In this document: positions 1 through 4,199 of the stretch, piece after piece | Layout: each line of letters opens with the position of its first letter | Numbering within the stretch: position 1 is the stretch's first letter | Made by a program: the position numbers and the translations under genes | NCBI GenBank assembly: GCA_964405465.1 | Contig: CAYONZ010000098.1 | Coordinates: forward strand, 1-5,269 | DNA: 5,269 bases | DNA from: CAYONZ01 sp964405465 | Lineage (GTDB): Bacteria; Bdellovibrionota; Bdellovibrionia; Bdellovibrionales; JAMPXM01 | Direction: 5' to 3' | The notes under the pieces: model-generated | What the model saw: the letters and a program-made list of their open reading frames with translations, nothing else | The model's database searches: none | What the model was told of the DNA's origin: nothing

Positions 1-90
1 AGCCAATTGAGGACACGCCCTAATCGGTGTGTGCTTCTATTCTCTGCCATCTTGTGAGCACAAGTTCTGCGGCGGCCCAATAGGAGCACA
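1..90. other. Non-coding left edge, downstream of the small barrel gene
   Basis: This stretch follows the stop codon of the minus-strand barrel gene. I see no intrinsic terminator: the strongest dyad (51-64) has no T-run after it on the minus strand. Two short open frames touch the left edge, one on plus (1-57, ending in TGA) and one on minus (ATG at 48-46, reading MAENRSTHRLG and on off the edge). Neither has a convincing Shine-Dalgarno sequence or recognisable product, so neither is called as a gene. Confidence 0.5.
51..64. repeat. Short palindrome CTTGTG-AG-CACAAG
   Basis: Perfect 6-bp arms flank a 2-nt centre. The hexamer AGCACA within it recurs at 85-90, and its complement TGTGCT lies at 30-35, so the region 29-91 also contains a wider 7-bp inverted repeat (GTGTGCT at 29-35 and AGCACAC at 85-91). 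This could be an operator-like site or part of a weak 3' structure of the barrel mRNA. No function can be assigned. Confidence 0.35.
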
Positions 91-837
91 CTATATCCCA
101 GCCGAAATTCCGATGAGCAATGTAAAGCCACTTGAAATGGTGTGCTCTTGGGTGTGGGTCTCGGTCAATCCGTGTTGGTAGCTGAGATCAAGAATGAAGG
201 CTATGTCTCGATCCAGTGGCGCCGTTCCTCCAAAACCTGCTGTCGCATATGGTACATAGCCGGCAAAGTCATTGTCCTGCATCGAGCCACCATGTAAATT
301 CGCTTCTTCAAAACTGAAAGATGTCGTGCTTCCCACAAGAAAAGAGTTGATTACACCAGTCTTTACGAAAAAAGTAGCGAGTGGTTTTGTGACGAAGTTG
401 TATTTCGCGATCAACGGTAGAGTGATGTAGTGAAGTGTATGTTCGATGGTTAATGTGCCCGTTTGAGTTTGATTGTCCTGGTCAGTGATCGAGCCATTTT
501 TTTCAGTACCTTTTGCGGTGAGAAACATATAGCCCAAGCCGCCTTCCAGAGAAAATCCAGAAATCTTGGTGCTGGCGAGAACTCCAGCCTGATAGGCTTG
601 CCCATCATCGTAGTTGTAGTCACCTCTAAGTTGAAATACCCCGCCGCCAGCATAGGGATGGAGTCGAAATTTTGATGGCTCTCTAGGCACTGACCAGTCG
701 TCGGTCTTAACGATCTCATTTGATATAAGCGCATTGCTCGTGTGGGCAAAAATCAGGACGGTTAAAATTGCGAAAACCGCCAATAACTTAAAACTGTTTA
801 GGTCCCTATTTTTGAAAGTTAAATTCTCGGTTTGCAT
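91..837 (-). CDS. Small outer-membrane beta-barrel protein (porin-family/OMP_b-brl type)
   Basis: This is a 248-residue protein predicted to sit in the outer membrane. A signal peptide is visible: a polar and basic n-region (residues 1-17), a hydrophobic core (about 18-31) and a likely cleavage after Ser-Asn-Ala (34-36). The rest is a series of alternating, Gly- and aromatic-rich strands (about 57-71, 82-91, 94-108, 127-149, 152-177, 193-203, 210-222 and 235-248) joined by polar loops, consistent with 8-10 strands. The segment HYITLPLIAKYNF (136-148) closely resembles the strand motif typical of 'porin family' or outer-membrane beta-barrel domain proteins. The start is well supported: AGAGGAGG lies 5 nt before the ATG. 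The last residues (IGISAGI) lack the usual terminal Phe/Trp. The gene is 169 bp downstream of the M13 peptidase gene in the same direction. The barrel assignment is strong; ligand and role (adhesion, structure or transport) are unknown. Confidence 0.85.
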   Translation of the reverse strand: MQTENLTFKNRDLNSFKLLAVFAILTVLIFAHTSNALISNEIVKTDDWSVPREPSKFRLHPYAGGGVFQLRGDYNYDDGQAYQAGVLASTKISGFSLEGGLGYMFLTAKGTEKNGSITDQDNQTQTGTLTIEHTLHYITLPLIAKYNFVTKPLATFFVKTGVINSFLVGSTTSFSFEEANLHGGSMQDNDFAGYVPYATAGFGGTAPLDRDIAFILDLSYQHGLTETHTQEHTISSGFTLLIGISAGI

Positions 838-921
838 TTTTGCCTCCTCTTACATGATTTAATGTAGAGCAAAGGCGGTGCTGGGTTTAAATCTCATGAA
901 AAGAGATATCTTAGAGAGGGC

Positions 922-940
922 GCGTCTCAGGGTGAGACGC
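922..940. repeat. Perfect hairpin, GCGTCTCA arms with 3-nt loop
   Basis: GCGTCTCA (922-929) and TGAGACGC (933-940) are exact reverse complements separated by GGG. The compact loop and GC-rich base would make a stable RNA hairpin on either strand. The lack of a following T-run argues against a simple intrinsic terminator. It shares the half-sites GTCTCA and TGAGAC with the palindrome at 4115-4126, so it could instead be a DNA-binding site. Confidence 0.6.
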
Positions 941-948
941 TGTCGAAT

Positions 949-988
949 CCTGTTAGGCGAGTGTCAGATTTTTAACAGGGCACTCGCC
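949..988. repeat. Two interleaved inverted repeats in A-B-A'-B' order
   Basis: CCTGTTA (949-955) is exactly complementary to TAACAGG (973-979), and the directly adjoining GGCGAGTG (956-963) is exactly complementary to CACTCGCC (981-988). Because the arms interleave, the two stems would be mutually exclusive or pseudoknotted. The connecting segments (0 and 1 nt) look too short for both full stems to coexist. This lies 19-58 bp downstream of the peptidase stop codon, in its 3' untranslated region or in the leader of the barrel gene. Confidence 0.6.
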
Positions 989-1006
989 GGAAACAATCTG
1001 TTACTT

Positions 1007-3091
1007 TTACCAGATTTTAGTTCTTGCCGTTGGCGCCAAATACATCGCGTCTCCGTCGTGACATTGAAATGCCTCGGCGAAGGCCGCCTGGTGTTTCATC
1101 TGTTCGTTGGTTCGTGCCGATCCCATTGAGTGGGAGTCCGTCTTTAGAAGTCTCGCAATCATAGTTGGGCGAGCGGTGTAGCACCAAACGCGAGCGAACT
1201 GTAAAAAGAAATTCTTCTTTTGTTCAACGGTCGCCTGTCCGTCTGGAAAAGCCGCATGGTAGGCAAAGGTGAGCCCCACGAGATCTGCGGTGTTTTCGCC
1301 AAGTGTGAGAACACCATCGTGACCGATTTTATTGAATTGCTCGGTGAGAGTTGAGCTGCGCTTTTGAAATTCATTGAGATCGCCATCGGTCATCCACTGA
1401 TGAAGCTTTCCCTTGGAGTCATATTTCGATCCTTTGTCGTCAATGCCATGCCCTAGTTCGTGACCAATCACAGCTCCGATGCCGCCAAAGTTAACTTCAT
1501 CACTCAGCTTTGGATCGTAAAATGGGTACTGCAAAATACCAATCGGCAATACAAATTTATTGTCAGAGGTGCTGTAGTAGGCGTTGACCGTGAGAGGGCT
1601 CATGCCCCAACGATTGGGGTCTCTTGGTGTTTTAAATTCAACCAACATTTTTTTGATTTCAGCTTCGTTCAAGTTGCGTGAATTGAGAATGGGCTTGTTG
1701 TTGTAGTATTTAGCCTTTGGATTGAAATCCCATTCTTCATCGTTCATTGGTTTAACGAGTTGTAGGCGAGCGGTCTTCATTTTTTCGATCGCTCCTGCCT
1801 TACCCTGGGGACTCAACCAGGTGTTTTGCTCGACACCGGAAACGATTGCGGCTCTAATTCGTTCGACGAATGAAATAAATTTTGCGGTCGGAAAATCAGG
1901 GAACATGCGAGGCAAAAGCTCAGCATCGAGCTCTTTACCAAAGCTCGACATGACCATTTTAGTACAACGCTCTTGCCTGTCTGGGCGAACATTTGGGCCA
2001 CCGAGGTGTTTTTGATAAAACACAAACTTGTTATTGAAAAATTTAGGATAAGCGTCGTCAAGCAAACCTTGAAGCGCATGAAATCGATAGAGATCTTTTA
2101 AAAGATCAAGATCGGCTGTCGCCAATTGCTCGTTTATGAACTTAAAGTTTTCTGGAGTCAAATCGCGTAATTTGGTTTTTTCTCCGATTTGCGAAAACAC
2201 TGCCTTCAAGTCAATTTGACTGAGTGCGGTTGTCAAGGCTGAGCGTTCTATGGGATTTCGTTGTGAAAATCGTTCGCGAAATTCTTTTGGCAACGGAACC
2301 GTCTGCGCATTTGCCTTTTCGAAAGCGACAAGCTTTTGCGCGCGAAGCTTAGCGTCTTTTTGGTGAATATTGTTGAAAAAGTCTTCTACGATGTTTTCGA
2401 GGCCTGCCACGACCTCTGGCTTATCATAGTAACTTCTCTCTGGTAGTGAAGTTAGACCCGAAAAAAAGAAAGCATCATACTGCAGGGGTTCATCTTGGTT
2501 GGCAGCTCGCTCAAGAGAGAAAAACGAAAAATCAGATGAGAGAATGTTTTTTGAAATCAACTTCAAAAAATCCTCGCGGGTTTTTACGTGTTTCAAAATT
2601 CCTTCGATGCGCTGGACCTCACTGCGCTCCTCTGCAGCACGTGCTTTGGGGTTCATGCAGGCCACATAATTGGCCTTCAAATCTCGTCCATGCAAAGTCA
2701 GTTTGCTGTTCGGAATTTTTTCTATCTCTGTCATGAATTTCTTTTTTGCCTCAAGAATTCTCTCTGATGAATCACTGAATGCAAACGAGTGGTAAGAGCG
2801 GTCTTCGCGCATCTTGAAGCCAGCAAGGGCATTGGAGCAAGTATATTGATAGAAATCAGTACATGGTGAAATATTGGTATTAACTGGGAACTCGCGCCTA
2901 GCTGGAATTTCGCTTGTTGGATTCACGGCAACCGAAGGGATGATTTTTAATTCAACTACTTCAGAGCTCTTCGCACTCTCTTTGGTGCTTTTTGAAGAAC
3001 AAGCACTCATGGCAGAACCGAGAGCCAAAAAAATGAATGCCGTTGTAAAAATAGATTTCGGAAAATTACGAAATGGCTTTAGTGAACTCAT
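1007..3091 (-). CDS. M13 family zinc metallopeptidase (neprilysin/PepO-like), lipoprotein
   Basis: This 694-residue protein is a zinc-dependent endopeptidase of the M13 family, whose members cleave oligopeptides. It has the full two-domain layout: a large N-terminal M13_N region opening with the CxDFYxYxC signature (Cys77 to Cys85), YVACMN near 142-147 and LPERSYYD near 216-223, then the catalytic domain. Active-site elements are intact: NAYY at 503-506 for substrate backbone binding, HELGH at 544-548 (two zinc ligands and the catalytic Glu), and ENTAD at 599-603 (third zinc ligand Glu599). The DSHSMGSAR segment follows at 652-660, matching the neprilysin DxHxxxxxR block, and the protein ends in the typical KIW. 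A hydrophobic signal segment ends at MSAC with Cys31, so the protein is probably a lipoprotein facing the periplasm or the cell surface. The ATG at 3091 is preferred because AAAGGA lies 6 nt upstream; an in-frame TTG at 3106 would place that ribosome binding site inside the gene. It may serve peptide nutrition or envelope protein turnover; the substrate is unknown. Confidence 0.95.
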   Translation of the reverse strand: MSSLKPFRNFPKSIFTTAFIFLALGSAMSACSSKSTKESAKSSEVVELKIIPSVAVNPTSEIPARREFPVNTNISPCTDFYQYTCSNALAGFKMREDRSYHSFAFSDSSERILEAKKKFMTEIEKIPNSKLTLHGRDLKANYVACMNPKARAAEERSEVQRIEGILKHVKTREDFLKLISKNILSSDFSFFSLERAANQDEPLQYDAFFFSGLTSLPERSYYDKPEVVAGLENIVEDFFNNIHQKDAKLRAQKLVAFEKANAQTVPLPKEFRERFSQRNPIERSALTTALSQIDLKAVFSQIGEKTKLRDLTPENFKFINEQLATADLDLLKDLYRFHALQGLLDDAYPKFFNNKFVFYQKHLGGPNVRPDRQERCTKMVMSSFGKELDAELLPRMFPDFPTAKFISFVERIRAAIVSGVEQNTWLSPQGKAGAIEKMKTARLQLVKPMNDEEWDFNPKAKYYNNKPILNSRNLNEAEIKKMLVEFKTPRDPNRWGMSPLTVNAYYSTSDNKFVLPIGILQYPFYDPKLSDEVNFGGIGAVIGHELGHGIDDKGSKYDSKGKLHQWMTDGDLNEFQKRSSTLTEQFNKIGHDGVLTLGENTADLVGLTFAYHAAFPDGQATVEQKKNFFLQFARVWCYTARPTMIARLLKTDSHSMGSARTNEQMKHQAAFAEAFQCHDGDAMYLAPTARTKIW

Positions 3092-3096
3092 GCTGT

Positions 3097-3102
3097 GTCC
3101 TT
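3097..3102 (-). promoter_or_regulatory. Ribosome binding site fixing the peptidase start
   Basis: On the minus strand AAAGGA lies 6 nt upstream of the ATG at 3091-3089. It decides between this ATG and an in-frame TTG at 3106-3104, which has no comparable site at the right distance and would itself cover this one. Confidence 0.7.
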
Positions 3103-3109
3103 TCAAATG

Positions 3110-3141
3110 AAAAACGGATTTGTTTTTTACGACAAATCCGT
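3110..3141 (-). terminator. Intrinsic terminator/leader hairpin just before the peptidase gene
   Basis: Read on the minus strand, ACGGATTTG (3141-3133) and CAAATCCGT (3122-3114) form a perfect 9-bp stem around a 10-nt, A-rich loop. The stem runs into a T-run (five T counting the last stem base), then C and ATTT. It is well placed to end transcription of the upstream lipoprotein gene (stop codon at 3204-3202). Its T-run ends only 18 bp before the peptidase ATG, so a transcript from the promoter candidate at 3150-3181 would begin with this same hairpin. It could therefore also act as an attenuator or a 5' stabilising stem. Confidence 0.7.
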
Positions 3142-3149
3142 AGCGAATT

Positions 3150-3181
3150 TTTATACAAGAATGTTAGGGGGCAATTGTCAA
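3150..3181 (-). promoter_or_regulatory. Candidate sigma70-type promoter for the peptidase gene
   Basis: On the minus strand a perfect -35 consensus TTGACA (3181-3176) is followed, 20 bp later, by TATAAA (3155-3150). The spacer is longer than the preferred 17 bp; using TTGTAT as the -10 would give 17 bp but a poorer hexamer. The expected start near 3143 gives a leader of about 50 nt that opens with the terminator-like hairpin. The -35 box lies within the first unit of the 12-bp tandem repeat. Confidence 0.4.
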
Positions 3182-3212
3182 TGCGAATGTCAGCGCAAAT
3201 GTCAGTGCGAAA
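3177..3212. repeat. Three imperfect 12-bp tandem repeats over a stop codon
   Basis: The plus-strand units are GTCAATGCGAAT (3177-3188), GTCAGCGCAAAT (3189-3200) and GTCAGTGCGAAA (3201-3212), each differing from the next at two or three positions. On the minus strand the array covers the last codons and TGA stop of the lipoprotein gene. Because 12 is a multiple of three, it repeats an in-frame TGA twice more downstream. Origin by slippage or local duplication is likely. Confidence 0.7.
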
Positions 3213-3948
3213 CGGTGTTGAGCTGGGTTAGTAAAGCTGCGCCAATTGTGGCCGCACTGGCTCCGCTGCTGACAGCCGCATTGAGATTTGTGCAGACCTC
3301 ATTGGTCGCAAATGAACTTCCAGTGTTGCAATAGGCAGCTTGTGCACTTATGGCTATGGTTCCGATTGTCTGGTTGGTTGAGGCATTGGGAGAGCTAATT
3401 AAGCTCTGTACTGCGGTTTGCATTTGTGTGGCAGTAAGACCAGTAGTTCCAACAGAGGACAGCAATGAGCTCGCACTGGCCACAACAGTTGCCAGGCTGG
3501 TCAGCGTCGACATACGCAAGAGTGATTGAACGCCGCTGGCGGTACAGTCAGAAAGTGTGGTGTCTGCTTCGGTCTGTGAATTGAAGGCCATAAAGGCCAT
3601 GGCAGTGGTCATTGGGTCGACGCTTGAACCAGAGGATTTCAGTTGCTCAAAGGCACTGGCAAATCTCGCGCCAGTAAAACCTTGACTGATATAGTGGGCA
3701 GAGCAGCGAATGTGATAAGACTCTTTGCTTGTCATGCCTGAAACAATGTCGGTGCATTCAGAGACAGTTGAAGAGGTGGCATGATCAAGACAGTTCTGGG
3801 CATTTGAGATTTTTTTCGCATCTTCTGATTCGCAGCCCATCATGAAAAGTGTGCCGGTGGCCAAAATGAGCAGTGCAATCATTGGTGAGAAATTTCGCAT
3901 GAGCTCACGAGGCTTCGTGTTAGGTATTTTTTGTACGTTGACTGTCAT
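3202..3948 (-). CDS. Putative lipoprotein of unknown function, Ser/Ala/Thr-rich
   Basis: I do not recognise a named family in this 248-residue protein. It starts with a long polar n-region (1-22), then a hydrophobic stretch (23-37) ending FMMGC with Cys39, which fits a lipoprotein signal peptide. The mature part has a region with clustered cysteines and charged residues (about 40-105), including CLDHATSS, IRCSAH and QGFTGARFASAFEQL. A Ser/Thr/Ala-rich region of low charge (about 110-248) follows. Besides Cys39 there are six cysteines (53, 65, 82, 135, 207 and 219), enough for three disulfides in the periplasm. The start is supported by GGAGGG 5 nt before the ATG. The internal Met17 would give a more typical signal peptide length but has a weaker ribosome binding site. 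The gene diverges from the barrel gene at 4200 and is followed by an intrinsic terminator. Not a transporter or enzyme by any motif I can see; an envelope-anchored structural or binding role is a guess. Confidence 0.75.
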   Translation of the reverse strand: MTVNVQKIPNTKPRELMRNFSPMIALLILATGTLFMMGCESEDAKKISNAQNCLDHATSSTVSECTDIVSGMTSKESYHIRCSAHYISQGFTGARFASAFEQLKSSGSSVDPMTTAMAFMAFNSQTEADTTLSDCTASGVQSLLRMSTLTSLATVVASASSLLSSVGTTGLTATQMQTAVQSLISSPNASTNQTIGTIAISAQAAYCNTGSSFATNEVCTNLNAAVSSGASAATIGAALLTQLNTVSH

Positions 3949-4090
3949 TTTCGCCCTCCATGTTGAAAAAACACACTTCTAAGCGTAGCTGATCCGAAAT
4001 TCAGGGTCAGTGTTTTCTCGACGATTCTTTTATTTTACAGTGAAACTCAGCCTTAAGCCCGGGGTGTTTTAAGGACCGAATTAATTTGCT

Positions 4091-4108
4091 ACTCGACTGA
4101 AGTCTAGT
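4091..4108. repeat. Imperfect inverted repeat ACTcGACT-GA-AGTCtAGT
   Basis: Eight-base arms with one mismatch (C4094/T4105) flank a 2-nt centre. The right arm ends exactly where the next inverted repeat (4108-4133) begins, so the two form a tandem array of dyads upstream of the barrel gene. No T-run follows, so it is not a terminator. Confidence 0.45.
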
Positions 4109-4133
4109 TCAAGGTGAGACGTCTCAAGTTGAA
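4108..4133. promoter_or_regulatory. Palindrome with TGAGACGTCTCA core, possible operator
   Basis: The 12-bp core TGAGACGTCTCA (4115-4126) is a perfect palindrome with no spacer. Outside it come two mismatched positions on each side (GG and AG), then TTCAA (4108-4112) paired with TTGAA (4129-4133). A dyad with a continuous centre fits binding by a dimeric regulator better than an RNA hairpin. It lies 67 bp upstream of the plus-strand ATG and abuts a possible -35 box, TTGAAA (4129-4134). Confidence 0.5.
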
Positions 4134-4158
4134 ACTGTAGAGAGCCGAATGGTGTATA
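4129..4158 (+). promoter_or_regulatory. Weak promoter candidate for the plus-strand barrel gene
   Basis: TTGAAA (4129-4134) resembles a -35 box, and TGTATA (4153-4158) lies 18 bp further on; TATAGC (4155-4160) is an alternative with a 20-bp spacer. Both -10 choices are poor matches. If real, the -35 box overlaps the right arm of the palindrome at 4108-4133, an arrangement suited to repression. Confidence 0.25.
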
Positions 4159-4187
4159 GCAGATTTTTAGGATGAAAATCTCACCTC

Positions 4188-4192
4188 AAGGA
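4188..4192 (+). promoter_or_regulatory. Ribosome binding site of the plus-strand barrel gene
   Basis: AAGGA lies 7 nt upstream of the ATG at 4200-4202. It selects that ATG over the overlapping ATGs at 4192 (stops after three codons) and 4196 (a different frame without a recognisable product). Confidence 0.65.
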
Positions 4193-4199
4193 TGAATGC

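Larger units (their letters stand above)
838..1006. other. Structured intergenic gap between peptidase and small barrel genes
   Basis: This 169-bp gap holds the barrel gene's ribosome binding site at its left end and three dyads. They are ATCTC/GAGAT (891-895 and 903-907), the strong hairpin at 922-940, and the interleaved inverted repeats at 949-988. None is followed by a T-run on the minus strand, so no ordinary intrinsic terminator for the peptidase gene is evident. I could not find a convincing sigma70-type promoter for the barrel gene. Confidence 0.5.
3949..4199. other. Divergent intergenic region with regulatory-looking dyads
   Basis: This 251-bp region separates the minus-strand lipoprotein gene from the plus-strand barrel gene and must hold both promoters. 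It contains CCTTAA/TTAAGG (4051-4056 and 4069-4074), a 7-bp stem with one mismatch (3989-3995 and 4004-4010), and the stronger repeats at 4091-4133. For the minus-strand gene, TAAAAT at 4037-4032 is a possible -10 box but has no good -35 partner. A direct repeat AGGATGAA occurs at 4169-4176 and 4189-4196; the second copy supplies the ribosome binding site of the barrel gene. Confidence 0.5.

Noticed and set aside
450..749. 99-residue minus-strand open frame inside the small barrel gene
   Set aside because: It is in another frame of a gene with a strong ribosome binding site, signal peptide and barrel pattern, and shows no features of its own.
878..1129. 83-residue plus-strand open frame across the gap and the end of the peptidase gene
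   Set aside because: It lies partly antisense to the conserved C-terminal end of the peptidase, and the product has no recognisable features. Its Arg- and Cys-rich composition is typical of a shadow frame.
3095..3334. Plus-strand open frame with a Cys-rich repeat (CQCECQRKCQCE)
   Set aside because: The motif looks metal-binding but is just the antisense reading of the 12-bp tandem repeat. The frame overlaps the better supported lipoprotein gene and the terminator.
3989..4010. Stem-loop CTGATCC/GGGTCAG followed by TGTTTTCT on plus, considered as a terminator
   Set aside because: There is one mismatch or wobble in seven pairs, a weak T-run, and no plus-strand gene ending upstream of it.
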